A DNA stretch of 64,000 nt, taken from Amycolatopsis deserti. GTDB taxonomy: Bacteria > Actinomycetota > Actinomycetes > Mycobacteriales > Pseudonocardiaceae. The notes below the pieces were generated by a model. The model ran no database searches. It was not told where the DNA came from and worked only from the letters and a program-made list of their open reading frames with translations. The stretch is taken from the NCBI RefSeq assembly GCF_014653945.1, contig NZ_BNAU01000008.1:62001-126000 (forward strand), in the 5' to 3' direction. Shown piece after piece: positions 48,544 to 57,506 of this stretch. Each line of letters begins with the position of its first letter. Position 1 is the first letter of the stretch. Position numbers and translations under genes: made by a program.

Positions 48544-50643
48544 GTGCGAGGCGTGACCGACGAGCAATCCTTCCTGCGCCGGCAGGCCCGCACCCAGCGC
48601 TTCACCCTCGGCACCCCACGCGAGTTCCGCGTCGCGCCGGATGGGGGTCGGCTGCTGTTCCTGCGTTCGGAGTCCGGCACCGACCGGCGCAACAGCCTGT
48701 GGGAACTCGACCTCGCCACGGGTGCCGAGACCAAGGTCGTGGACGCCGCCGAGCTCCTGCCCGGCGAGGAGGAGCTGCCGCCGGAGGAGCGCGCCCGCCG
48801 CGAGCGCATGCGGGAGAGCGCGGGCGGCGTGGTCGGCTACGCCGTCGACGACGAGTTCCGGCTGGCCGCGTTCTCCCTGTCCGGCAAGCTCTACACCGTC
48901 GACCTGACCAGTCGCGAAGTGTCCGAACTGGTCGACACCTCCGTCGTCGACCCGCGTCCGAACCCCACCGGCACGCACGTGGCCTACGTCCGCGACCGCA
49001 AGCTCCGCGTCATCGACCTCGCCACGGGCCAGGACAGGGTGATCGCCGGGGAGGAGGGCGACGGTGACGACGTCGCCTGGGGGCTGGCCGAGTTCATCGC
49101 CGCCGAGGAGCTGGGCCGCGCCCGAGGCTACTGGTGGTCGCCCGACGGCCGGACCCTGCTCGTCGAGCGCACCGACCGCGCGGACGTGCCCCGCTGGACC
49201 ATCTCCGACCCGGCCCACCCCGAGGCCGGCGCGAACACCGTCGCCTACCCGGCCGCGGGCACCACGAACGTCGACGTGTCGCTGTCCTTCTTCGGCCTCG
49301 ACGGCACCCGGGTGGACGTCGAGCGCGGCGACTGGGAGTACCTCGTCGCCGTGCACTGGTCGGCCGGCGGCCCGCCGCTGCTCGCCGTGCAGCCGCGTGA
49401 CCAGCGCGAACTCGCCGTCTACGCGGTCGACCCGGCCGACGGCTCCACCAAGCTGCTGCACACCGAGACCGATCCGCACTGGGTCGAGATCGTGCCGGGC
49501 GTGCCGGCCTGGACGTCCGACGGGCGCCTGGTGCACGTCAGCGCCGCCGACGGCAGCTACCGGCTGGTGATCGACGGCGACCCGGTCACCGAGCCCGGCC
49601 TGCAGGTCCGGTCGGTGCTGCACGTCGGCGCCCAGGTCCTGTTCAGCGCGAGCGAAAGTGACCCGACCCAGATCCACGTCTACCGCACCGGCCCGGGTGG
49701 CGTGACCCGGCTGTCCGACAGCGACGGCGTGCACGTCGGCGCGGGCACCGCCGAGGTCACCGTGCTCTCGTCGTGGAGCCTGCGCCGCAGCGGCCCCGAG
49801 GTCAGCGTGCTGCGCGACGGCCGCCCGCTCGCGAAGGTCGACTCCTACCCGGCCGACCCGGGCCTGGAACCCGACCCGGAATGGCTCACCGTCGGCGAGC
49901 GCGGCCTGCGTGCCGCGCTGCTCCTGCCCACCGGCTACCGGCCGGAGGACGGCAAGCTGCCCGTCCTGCTCGACCCCTACGGTGGCCCGCACGCCCAGCG
50001 CGTCCTGCAGAGCCGCAACGCCTTCCTCACCTCGCAGTGGCTGGCCGACCAGGGCTTCGCGGTCCTGGTCGCGGACGGCCGCGGCACACCGGGCCGCGGG
50101 CCGGCGTGGGAGAAGGAGATCGTGCGCGAGCTGGCCGAGGTGACGCTCACCGACCAGGTGGACGCGCTGCACGCGGTCGCCGCCGACCACCCCGAGCTGG
50201 ACCTGTCCCGGGTGGCGATCCGCGGCTGGTCCTACGGCGGGTACCTGTCCGCGCTGGCCGTGCTGCGCCGCCCGGACGTCTTCCACGCCGCGGTCGCGGG
50301 CGCCCCGGTCACCGACTGGTCCCTCTACGACACCCACTACACCGAGCGCTACCTCGGCGTGCCGGACGAGGAACCGGAGTCCTACGAGCGGAACTCGCTG
50401 ATCGCCAGCGCGCCGGAGCTGCGGCGCGCGCTGCTGATCGTGCACGGCCTGGCCGACGACAACGTGTTCGTCGCGCACGCGCTGCGGCTGTCCTCGGCGC
50501 TGCTGGCCGCGGGCCGCCCGCACGTGTTCCTGCCGCTGGTCGGCGCGACCCACATGACCCCGCAGGCCGAAGAGGTCGCGGAGAACCTGATGAGGGTCCA
50601 GGTGGACTGGATCAAACGAGAGCTGGAGGCTGCTGCGCGATGA
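48544..50643 (+). CDS. S9-family prolyl oligopeptidase (dipeptidyl-peptidase IV-like)
   Basis: About 699 residues. The N-terminal half is a beta-propeller with WD-like blades and the double-Glu motif that binds the substrate amino terminus (LAEFIAAEELGRARGYWWSP). The C-terminal hydrolase has LLDPYGGPHAQRVL, nucleophile Ser in IRGWSYGGYLSALA, Asp in VHGLADDNVFVAHAL and His in VGATHMTPQAEE. No signal peptide, so cytoplasmic. ATG 48544 or GTG 48553. The following LLM gene overlaps its stop by ATGA. Confidence 0.95.
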   Translation: MRGVTDEQSFLRRQARTQRFTLGTPREFRVAPDGGRLLFLRSESGTDRRNSLWELDLATGAETKVVDAAELLPGEEELPPEERARRERMRESAGGVVGYAVDDEFRLAAFSLSGKLYTVDLTSREVSELVDTSVVDPRPNPTGTHVAYVRDRKLRVIDLATGQDRVIAGEEGDGDDVAWGLAEFIAAEELGRARGYWWSPDGRTLLVERTDRADVPRWTISDPAHPEAGANTVAYPAAGTTNVDVSLSFFGLDGTRVDVERGDWEYLVAVHWSAGGPPLLAVQPRDQRELAVYAVDPADGSTKLLHTETDPHWVEIVPGVPAWTSDGRLVHVSAADGSYRLVIDGDPVTEPGLQVRSVLHVGAQVLFSASESDPTQIHVYRTGPGGVTRLSDSDGVHVGAGTAEVTVLSSWSLRRSGPEVSVLRDGRPLAKVDSYPADPGLEPDPEWLTVGERGLRAALLLPTGYRPEDGKLPVLLDPYGGPHAQRVLQSRNAFLTSQWLADQGFAVLVADGRGTPGRGPAWEKEIVRELAEVTLTDQVDALHAVAADHPELDLSRVAIRGWSYGGYLSALAVLRRPDVFHAAVAGAPVTDWSLYDTHYTERYLGVPDEEPESYERNSLIASAPELRRALLIVHGLADDNVFVAHALRLSSALLAAGRPHVFLPLVGATHMTPQAEEVAENLMRVQVDWIKRELEAAAR

Positions 50644-51590
50644 AGCGCTGGGGAATCACGATTCCGCTGACCGGGGTGCCGCTGACCGCGCACCGTGAGC
50701 TGATCGAGCGGCTGCCCGCGCTCGGCTACACCGACGCGTGGTCGGCCGAGACCGCCGGGACGGACGCGTTCTCGCCGCTGCTGCTGGCCTCGCAATGGGC
50801 GCCGGAGCTGCGGCTGGGCACCGCGATCGTGCCGGTCTACACGCGCGGCCCTGGCCTGCTGGCGATGTCCGCGGCGACCCTGGCCGAGGCCGCGCCCGGC
50901 CGGTTCGTGCTCGGCATCGGCGCGTCCTCGCCGGTGATCGTGCAGAGCTGGAACGCGGTCCCGTTCGACAAGCCGTTCGCCCGGACCCGCGACACGCTGC
51001 GGTTCCTGCGCGCCGCGCTGGCGGGGGAGAAGGTGACCGCGGAGTACGAGACGTTCTCGGTCAGCAAGTTCCGGCTGGAACGCGCGCCGGAGCCGGCGCC
51101 GCCGATCATGCTCGCCGCGCTGCGGCCCGGCATGCTCAAGCTGGCCGCCAAGGAGGCCGACGGCGCGATCACGAACTGGCTCTCACCCACCGACGTCCGG
51201 CAGGTGCGCGCCGAAATCGGGCCGGACACCGAGCTGGCGGCGCGGATCTTCGTCTGCCCGACCACCGACCGCGAGGCCGCTCGGGGCCTGGGCCGCATGC
51301 TCATTAGCAGCTACCTCACGGTGCCGGTGTACGCGGCGTTCCACGACTGGCTCGGCCGCGGCGAGGCGCTCGCGCCGATGCACGAGGCGTGGCGGGCCGG
51401 CGACCGGAAACGGGCGAACGAGCTGATTCCGGACGAGGTGGTCGACGACCTGATCGTGCACGGCAGCCCCGAGGAGTGCCGCGAGAAGATCCAGTCCTAT
51501 GTGGACAACGGCTTGACCACGCCGGTGATCGCGCTGCTGCCCACCGGCGAGGACCCGGTGCGGCAGGTGGAGGCGCTGGCGCCCCGGTGA
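50640..51590 (+). CDS. F420-type LLM oxidoreductase
   Basis: 316-residue luciferase-like oxidoreductase of the F420 group: RWGITIPLTGVPLTAHRELI, YTDAWSAETAGTDAFSPLLL, LRLGTAIVPVYTRGPGLLAM, AAPGRFVLGIGASSPVIVQ with a cofactor Ser, and LIVHGSPEECREKIQSYVDN. In actinomycetes this type usually uses F420, which I infer but cannot show. ATG 50640 overlaps the peptidase stop as ATGA. A hairpin terminator follows at 51641. Confidence 0.9.
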   Translation: MKRWGITIPLTGVPLTAHRELIERLPALGYTDAWSAETAGTDAFSPLLLASQWAPELRLGTAIVPVYTRGPGLLAMSAATLAEAAPGRFVLGIGASSPVIVQSWNAVPFDKPFARTRDTLRFLRAALAGEKVTAEYETFSVSKFRLERAPEPAPPIMLAALRPGMLKLAAKEADGAITNWLSPTDVRQVRAEIGPDTELAARIFVCPTTDREAARGLGRMLISSYLTVPVYAAFHDWLGRGEALAPMHEAWRAGDRKRANELIPDEVVDDLIVHGSPEECREKIQSYVDNGLTTPVIALLPTGEDPVRQVEALAPR

Positions 51591-51640
51591 CCCGGCGCAC
51601 GCCGCTGTGACCCCTTTGGCGGCATGACTAACGCTCCCCG

Positions 51641-51670
51641 GGCGGGCACTTTGGGAGGAACGTGCCCGCC
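51641..51670 (+). terminator. Hairpin terminator after LLM gene
   Basis: GGCGGGCAC / GTGCCCGCC, 9-bp perfect stem with a 12-base loop, 50 bases after the stop codon. It isolates the siderophore operon from upstream transcription. Confidence 0.7.
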
Positions 51671-51708
51671 GGGGGTGTGCCCGCGGCGCACGGTGTCCGT
51701 ATCGTGGC

Positions 51709-51727
51709 TTAGCGTAGGCATACCTAA
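51709..51727 (+). promoter_or_regulatory. Iron box (IdeR/DmdR1-type)
   Basis: TTAGCGTAGGCATACCTAA matches the consensus TTAGGTTAGGCTAACCTAA at 15 of 19 positions. It ends one base inside the AAGGAG ribosome site of the first siderophore gene and sits just after a TATCGT -10-like element. Iron-loaded IdeR/DmdR repressor should shut the operon. Confidence 0.85.
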
Positions 51728-51737
51728 GGAGCGGTGA

Positions 51738-53156
51738 GTGGGCGAATCGATGCCGGAGAGCGCCGGGCTGGCCGGCGGCCGGGAGGGACACCGGCGGCTG
51801 GCCGAGCTGATCCCGCTGGTCCTCGACGCGATGGCCGAGGGGACCGCGGAGCGCGGTGGAGCGGGGCCGGCTGGCGGGCCCGCGGCCGTCGCGGCCGGGG
51901 TCGCGGCCCTGACCGGGGCCGAGCCGCTGGCCGGGGCCACCGGTGTCGGGGCCGAGCAAGCGCTTACCGAGCTGTCCCGGTTGCTGGCCGCGGGTTCGGT
52001 CGACCCCGCCGATCCGGCCTGCGCGGCGCACCTGCACTGCCCGCCGCTCGCGGTCGCCGTGGCCGCCGACGTCGTGGCGAGCGCGCTCAACCCGTCGATG
52101 GACTCGTGGGACCAGGCGCCGGTCGCCAGCGAGATCGAACGCGAGCTGGTCACGCTGATCGCCCGGCTGTGCTACCCGGACGCGCCCGCGCCGGACGCCG
52201 TCGTCACCACCGGCGGCACCGAATCGAACCTGCTCGGGCTGCTGCTCGCACGCGAGCCGAACCCGGCCGTGCGCCCGGTGTGCGGGCGCAACGCGCACCA
52301 CAGCGTCGCCCGCGCCGCGTGGCTGCTGGGGTTGCCCGCGCCGGTCCTGGTGGACTGCGACGGCGAGCGGATGCGACCCGCCGCGCTGGAGCAGACCCTG
52401 CGTGAGCTCGGCGCGCCCGCGGTCGTGGTCGCCACCGCCGGCACCACCGACACCGGCGAGATCGACCCGCTCCGCGACCTCGCGGACGTGTGCCGCCGCC
52501 ACGGCGCCCGCCTGCACGTGGACGCCTCCTACGGCGGGCTCGCGCTGTGCAGCGCGAAGCTGAAGCCCCTGCTCGACGGCCTCGACGAGGCGGACTCGGT
52601 GGCGCTGGACGCCCACAAGTTCGGCTGGCAGCCCATCTCCGCGGGCCTGCTCGCGGTGCGCGACACCGCGGACCTGTCGGCGTTGTCCGTGCGTGCCGAG
52701 TACCTCAACGCCGGTGACGACACCGAGGCCGGGCTGCCCGACCTGCTGGGCCGCTCGATCCGCACGTCCCGGCGCCCCGACGCGTTCCGGATGGCCGTCA
52801 CCTTCCGCGCGCTGGGCACCGAGGGCATGGGCGCGCTCGTCGAGCACTGCTGCGCCACCGCCGCCGAGGTCGCCGAGATGATCGACCGGCACCCCGCGCT
52901 GCGGCTGTGGGGCAGGCCGACGCTGTCCACCGTGTTGTTCAAGCCGGTCGATGCCGACGACGAACTGGTCGCCGGGGTGCGCCGCGCGCTGCTGGAAGCC
53001 GGCACCGCGATCGTCGGCCGGGCAACGATGTCCGACGGCGTGTGGCTCAAGCTGACGCTGCTGCACCCGCACGCGAACGCCGAGGACTACCGGCCGCTGC
53101 TGGACTCGGTGGTCGCGGCCGCCGCGGCGCGGCCGGCCGAGGTGGTCCTGCGGTGA
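51738..53156 (+). CDS. PLP-dependent group-II decarboxylase (siderophore; DesA-like)
   Basis: 472-residue decarboxylase making a diamine, probably cadaverine from lysine by analogy with DesA; ornithine or diaminobutyrate cannot be excluded. PLP-binding features: TTGGTESNLLGLLLA, RNAHHSVARAAWLLG, ATAGTTDTGEIDPL, LHVDASYGGLAL and the Schiff-base Lys in VALDAHKFGWQPIS. GTG 51738 has AAGGAG six bases upstream, overlapping the iron box. First gene of a four-gene operon with GTGA overlaps throughout. Confidence 0.92.
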   Translation: MGESMPESAGLAGGREGHRRLAELIPLVLDAMAEGTAERGGAGPAGGPAAVAAGVAALTGAEPLAGATGVGAEQALTELSRLLAAGSVDPADPACAAHLHCPPLAVAVAADVVASALNPSMDSWDQAPVASEIERELVTLIARLCYPDAPAPDAVVTTGGTESNLLGLLLAREPNPAVRPVCGRNAHHSVARAAWLLGLPAPVLVDCDGERMRPAALEQTLRELGAPAVVVATAGTTDTGEIDPLRDLADVCRRHGARLHVDASYGGLALCSAKLKPLLDGLDEADSVALDAHKFGWQPISAGLLAVRDTADLSALSVRAEYLNAGDDTEAGLPDLLGRSIRTSRRPDAFRMAVTFRALGTEGMGALVEHCCATAAEVAEMIDRHPALRLWGRPTLSTVLFKPVDADDELVAGVRRALLEAGTAIVGRATMSDGVWLKLTLLHPHANAEDYRPLLDSVVAAAAARPAEVVLR

Positions 53157-54433
53157 CTCGGGTCGATCTGGCCGGGGTCGGGATCGGCCCGGCCAACCTG
53201 TCGCTGGCCGCGCTCGCCCACCCGGTCGCGGACCTGACCGTCGCGCTGTACGAGCGCAGCCCGGAGTTCCGCTGGCACCCGGGGCTGCTGCTGGACGGCG
53301 TGACGCTGCAGGTGCCGTTCCTGGCCGACCTGGTGTCGCTCGCCGATCCGACCAGCGAACTCTCCTTCCTGAACTACCTGCGCGCGAAGGACCGGCTCTT
53401 CCCGTTCTACTTCGCCGAACGCTTCCACATCCCGCGCGCGGAGTACGACGACTACTGCCGCTGGGTGTCGCGGCGGCTGGACAGCTGCCGGTTCGGCACC
53501 GACGTCACCGGGATCGAGTGGCGCGACGGGCTGTTCCGGCTGCACTCGGCCGCCGGGGAGATCAGCGCGCGCAACGTGGTGCTCGGCATCGGCACCGAAC
53601 CGCGGGTGCCGGAACCGTTGCGGGCGCTCGCCGACGATCCGGACGTGCCGGTGATCCACTCCGCGGAGTACCTGTCCGAACGGGAACGGCTACTGTCGCT
53701 GCCCGCGGTGACCGTCGTCGGCTCGGGCCAGTCCGGCGCCGAGGTGTTCCTGGACCTGCTGCGGCACCGCAAGCAACCGGACGGGCTGCGGTGGGTGACG
53801 CGGACGGTGTCGTTCGCGCCGATGGAGTACTCCAAGCTCGGGCTGGAGCAGTTCACCCCCGACTACACGCGCTTCTTCCACCGGCTGCCCGAGCCCGAGC
53901 GCGACCGGCTGCTGCCCGCGCAATGGCAGCTGTACAAGGGGATCGACGCCGGCACGATCGCGGACATCCACGACGAGCTGTACCGCCGCACGGTCGGCGG
54001 CGGCTGGCCCGGCGTCACGCTGACGCCCGGCGTGGAAGTGGTTTCGGCGCGGCGCGACGGCGAGCGGATCGCGCTGGGCCTGCGGCACCGGCAGGAGGGC
54101 AGCACGGCGACCTGGGTGACCGACGCGGTGGTCGCCGCCACCGGCTACCGCGAGCGACCGCTGGACGGGCTGCTCGGGCCGCTGGCGGACGCGGTCGCCC
54201 GGGACGGCAGCGGCCGCCCGGTCGTCGAGCGCGACTACCGGCTGCGGCTCGCGCCGGAGATCGGCGGCGCGATCTTCGTGCAGAACGCCGAACGGCACAC
54301 GCACGGCGTCGGCGCGCCGGATCTCGGGCTGGCGGCGTGGCGGGCCGCCTCGATCGTCAACGCGGTCTGCGGCCGCACCGTCTACCGGTTGCCGTCGCGC
54401 ACGGCGTTCACGCGGTTCGGGTTGGAGGAGTGA
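53153..54433 (+). CDS. N-hydroxylating amine monooxygenase (DesB/IucD-like)
   Basis: 426-residue flavin monooxygenase that adds a hydroxyl to the terminal amine of the diamine or lysine. Motifs: FAD-binding VGIGPANLSLAAL, substrate loop LVSLADPTSELSFLNYL, NADPH-binding VTVVGSGQSGAEVFLDLL, and ATGYRERPLDGLL near the C-terminus. GTG 53153 overlaps the decarboxylase stop (GTGA). Its product carries the N-hydroxy amine that becomes a hydroxamate after acylation. Substrate inferred from the neighbouring decarboxylase. Confidence 0.94.
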   Translation: MTRVDLAGVGIGPANLSLAALAHPVADLTVALYERSPEFRWHPGLLLDGVTLQVPFLADLVSLADPTSELSFLNYLRAKDRLFPFYFAERFHIPRAEYDDYCRWVSRRLDSCRFGTDVTGIEWRDGLFRLHSAAGEISARNVVLGIGTEPRVPEPLRALADDPDVPVIHSAEYLSERERLLSLPAVTVVGSGQSGAEVFLDLLRHRKQPDGLRWVTRTVSFAPMEYSKLGLEQFTPDYTRFFHRLPEPERDRLLPAQWQLYKGIDAGTIADIHDELYRRTVGGGWPGVTLTPGVEVVSARRDGERIALGLRHRQEGSTATWVTDAVVAATGYRERPLDGLLGPLADAVARDGSGRPVVERDYRLRLAPEIGGAIFVQNAERHTHGVGAPDLGLAAWRAASIVNAVCGRTVYRLPSRTAFTRFGLEE

Positions 54434-56190
54434 GCGTGGAATCAGCTCAGGCGTGGCGCGTGGCCGGCACGCTGATCGTGCACAAGATGCTCGGCGAACT
54501 GTCCTACGAGGGGCTGTTCGACCCCTCGCCGGCGGACGACGAGGAGCACCGGCTGTGGCGGCTGGCGTTGCCGGAGGTGACCTACGAGTTCCGGGCCCGG
54601 CGCGGCGCCTTCGAATCGTGGACCGTGCTGCCCGGATCTGCCTTGCGCGACGGTGAACCGGCGACCGATCCGCGGACCCTCGTGGTGGACGCGCGCACGG
54701 AGCTGGGCCTGTCCGGGCTGCGGCTCGCGGACGTGCTGGCCGAGCTGACCGCCACGGTGACCAACGAGGCCGCCCGCCTGCGCCGCGCGCCCACCGCCGC
54801 GGAACTGTCCAGGATGGACTACAACCTGGCGGACGGGCACCTGACCGGACATCCCCGGCTGGTGCTCAACAAGGGCCGGGTCGGCTTCTCCACCGTCGAT
54901 CGCGCCCGGTACGCGCCGGAGGCGGGGGCTGACGTGCGGCTGCGGTGGTTCGCCGTGCACCGCGACCACGCGCGGTTCCGCTGCGTGGACGAGCTGTCGG
55001 CTTCGCGGCTGCTGGCCGGGGAGCTGGACGACGACCAGCGCGCCGAGTTCACCCGCCTCGCCGACCCCGCGGAGTACGTCTGGGTGCCGGTGCACCCGTG
55101 GCAGGCCGACGAGATCCTCGGCACCCTCTACGCCGGTGAACTCGCCACCGGGATCGTGATCGAGCTGGGCGAGTCCCGGGACGCCTACCGTCCACATCAG
55201 ACGGTGCGGACGCTGGCGAACGTGTCCCGGCCGGACCGGCACGACGTCAAGACCGCGGTGTCGGTGCGCAACACGCTCGTCTACCGCGGGCTGGCCGCGG
55301 GCGCGACGCTCGCCGGGCCGGCGGTGACGAGCTGGCTGAAGCGGGTCGGGGCGGCGGATCCCCTGCTCGCCGAGAAGTACCGGTTCGAGCTGCTCGGCGA
55401 GGTCGCCAGCGTGTCGGTGGAGCACCCGCTGTTCGGCAGTATCGAGGAGCTGCCCTACCGGTTCCACGAAACCCTCGGTGCGTTGTGGCGGGAACCGCTG
55501 CTGTCCCGACTGGCCGAGGGCGAGCAGGCGATCTCGTTCGCCGCGCTGCCCTATCGCGATCTCAGTGGGGCGTCGGTGATCACCGGGTTGATCGAGCGGT
55601 CCGGCTGGGACGCCGAACGCTGGTGCGCCACGGTGTTCGACCTGCTGCTCACGCCGCTGCTGCAGTGGCTGCTGCGCTACGGCGTCGGGTTCTGCCCGCA
55701 CGGCCAGAACCTGATCCTGATCGTCGACGAGCGCGGGCGGCCGCTGCGGGTGGCGATCAAGGACTTCGCGCAGGGCGTCGATCTCCTGGACGAGGACCTG
55801 GACTGCTACCGCCTGCTCGCACCCGAGGCGGCCGGGGAGATGCTGCGCTGGCCGGCGCACCTGCTCGCGCAGTCGCTGTTCAGCTCGGTGTTCTCCGGGC
55901 AGCTGCGGTTCTGGGCCGAGATCCTGCTCGACGACCTGGCCTTCCCGCGGGCGCGGTTCTGGGAGCTGGTGCGGGAGGTCGTCGGCCGCTACCGCGCGGA
56001 GAACCCGGATGTGGCGCAGCGGTTCGACGCGTGCCTGCTGTTCGCCCCGGACGTCGAGCGGGTCACGCTGAACCGCGAGCACCTGGCCGGGCAGGGGTTC
56101 GACAAGGTGGACCGCGACGACGAGTTCGATGTGCGGTGGGGGCGCGTGCCGAACCCGCTGCACGCCCCGGACCCAGCGGGGGCCTGGTGA
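54430..56190 (+). CDS. IucA/IucC-family NRPS-independent siderophore synthetase
   Basis: 586-residue NIS synthetase that adenylates a carboxylate and joins it to an amine. Visible signatures: GHLTGHPRLVLNKGRVGFS (with the KGR and HP motifs for ATP and carboxylate), YVWVPVHPWQADEIL, TVRTLANVSRP, DVKTAVSVRNTLVYRG, PHGQNLILIVDERGRPLRVA and IKDFAQGVDLLDEDL. DesD is the closest known type by operon context. GTG 54430 has GGAGGA upstream and overlaps the previous stop (GTGA). Confidence 0.95.
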   Translation: MSVESAQAWRVAGTLIVHKMLGELSYEGLFDPSPADDEEHRLWRLALPEVTYEFRARRGAFESWTVLPGSALRDGEPATDPRTLVVDARTELGLSGLRLADVLAELTATVTNEAARLRRAPTAAELSRMDYNLADGHLTGHPRLVLNKGRVGFSTVDRARYAPEAGADVRLRWFAVHRDHARFRCVDELSASRLLAGELDDDQRAEFTRLADPAEYVWVPVHPWQADEILGTLYAGELATGIVIELGESRDAYRPHQTVRTLANVSRPDRHDVKTAVSVRNTLVYRGLAAGATLAGPAVTSWLKRVGAADPLLAEKYRFELLGEVASVSVEHPLFGSIEELPYRFHETLGALWREPLLSRLAEGEQAISFAALPYRDLSGASVITGLIERSGWDAERWCATVFDLLLTPLLQWLLRYGVGFCPHGQNLILIVDERGRPLRVAIKDFAQGVDLLDEDLDCYRLLAPEAAGEMLRWPAHLLAQSLFSSVFSGQLRFWAEILLDDLAFPRARFWELVREVVGRYRAENPDVAQRFDACLLFAPDVERVTLNREHLAGQGFDKVDRDDEFDVRWGRVPNPLHAPDPAGAW

Positions 56191-57506
56191 AAGCGCCGCG
56201 CCCGGTCGGGCCGCGCACGCTCGCCGAGCGGGCTGCGGCTGCCCGGGGCATGCGCGGGGCGCTGGCCCGTGGGGACGTGCCACGGGTGCTGCTGCTGGTG
56301 CCCGATCCGCACGCCCGGTTCGCCGCGGTCGAGCTGTCCGGGCGGTTCGTCGCCGAGGAGGTGCTCTCCGGCGGGTACGGGGTCTGTACGTACGTGTTCG
56401 CCTGGGACGTCGAGCGGGAGGCGCTGCCGGCCGGGCCGGACAGCCCGTTGGCTCGCTATCTCGACGGCTACGGGGACCTGCGGATGCGACCGGATCTGGC
56501 GACGATGACCGCGTTGCCGGACGGGTTGTGCGGCATCGTGTGCGACGTCGAGTGGCCCGACGGCGAACCGGTGCGGGCGGCTCCGCGGCGGGCCCTGACC
56601 GAGCAGCTGATGGCGCTGGAATCCCTCGGGTACGTGCCCTCGGCGGGGCTCGAGCACGAGGTCGTGTTCAGCGACGCCGACGGTCCGCTGAGCGGGCACG
56701 GCGTGGACTACGCGGTCGGCGGGACCGAGCGGATGCGGCCCCTGCTGCGCGATCTGCGGGGTGCGTTGGAGCGGTCCGGGCTCGGGGTGGAGTCCGCGCG
56801 CGCCGAGTGCCATCCCGGGCAGTACGAGATCGTGCTGCGGCACCGGGACGCGCTGGCGGCGTGTGATGACGCCTTGCTGCAGCAGCTGATCGTGCGGTCG
56901 GTGGCGGCGGAGCACGGGGTGACCGCGAGCTACCTGGCGGCGCCGGAGCCGGGGCAGGGGTGTTCGTGTCACGTGCACCTGTCGCTGTCCTCGGTGGCGG
57001 GCGAGACGCCGTCGGGCACGGAGCTGTCGCCGGTGATGGCGTCGTTCCTCGCCGGCGTGCTGCGCGACGCGGCGGCGCTGGCCCCGGTGTGGGCGCCGAC
57101 CTGGAACAGCTACGTGCGGCTGCGGACGGCGCCGTTCTCGCCGCGCGAGCTGCGGTGGGGTGTCGACGACCGGACGGCGGCGGTGCGGGTGGCCGGGCGG
57201 GACGCGTCCCAGCGGCTGGAGTTCCGGTTCGCCGGCGCCGACGCGCAGCCGCACCTGGTGCTCGCGGCCCTGTTGGCGGCGGGCCGGGCGGGCATCGAAG
57301 AGGGGTTGCCGCTGCCGCCGGCGGGGGAGGTCGTGGGCGCGTTGCCGGGTGCGCCGTGGGAGGCGTTGTCCGGCCTGGACCGCGTGGCGAAGCTGCTCGG
57401 GGACGAGGTCGCGGCTCAGCAGGAGGCGTTGCTGCGGGCCGAACTGGAGGCGGGCTGCTCCGCGGTCACCGGCTGGCAGCGCCGGCGGGGCGCGTTGCGG
57501 GCATGA
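56187..57506 (+). CDS. Glutamine synthetase-fold ligase in siderophore operon
   Basis: 439 residues of the GS / gamma-glutamylpolyamine synthetase superfamily, with GTG 56187 overlapping the NIS synthetase stop (GTGA). Metal and substrate motifs are intact: LEHEVVF (ExE), CHPGQYEIVL with the upstream Glu, GCSCHVHLSLSS (His), WNSYVRLRTAPFSPRELRWG and DDRTAAVRV for ATP, and LEFRFAGADAQPHLVLAALL. The enzyme should form an amide through an acyl phosphate. A DesC-type acyltransferase is missing from the operon, so this protein may supply the acyl group (e.g. glutamate) to the hydroxylamine or diamine; this is inference. Confidence 0.88.
   Translation: MKAPRPVGPRTLAERAAAARGMRGALARGDVPRVLLLVPDPHARFAAVELSGRFVAEEVLSGGYGVCTYVFAWDVEREALPAGPDSPLARYLDGYGDLRMRPDLATMTALPDGLCGIVCDVEWPDGEPVRAAPRRALTEQLMALESLGYVPSAGLEHEVVFSDADGPLSGHGVDYAVGGTERMRPLLRDLRGALERSGLGVESARAECHPGQYEIVLRHRDALAACDDALLQQLIVRSVAAEHGVTASYLAAPEPGQGCSCHVHLSLSSVAGETPSGTELSPVMASFLAGVLRDAAALAPVWAPTWNSYVRLRTAPFSPRELRWGVDDRTAAVRVAGRDASQRLEFRFAGADAQPHLVLAALLAAGRAGIEEGLPLPPAGEVVGALPGAPWEALSGLDRVAKLLGDEVAAQQEALLRAELEAGCSAVTGWQRRRGALRA

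Noticed and set aside
48505-50553. 682-codon minus-strand frame across the S9 peptidase gene
   Set aside because: Antisense shadow rich in Gly/Val/Arg/Gln; the plus-strand frame has all peptidase motifs.
51601-51640. Small ORF between the LLM gene and the siderophore operon
   Set aside because: Too short, no start context; the following hairpin explains the conserved-looking symmetry.
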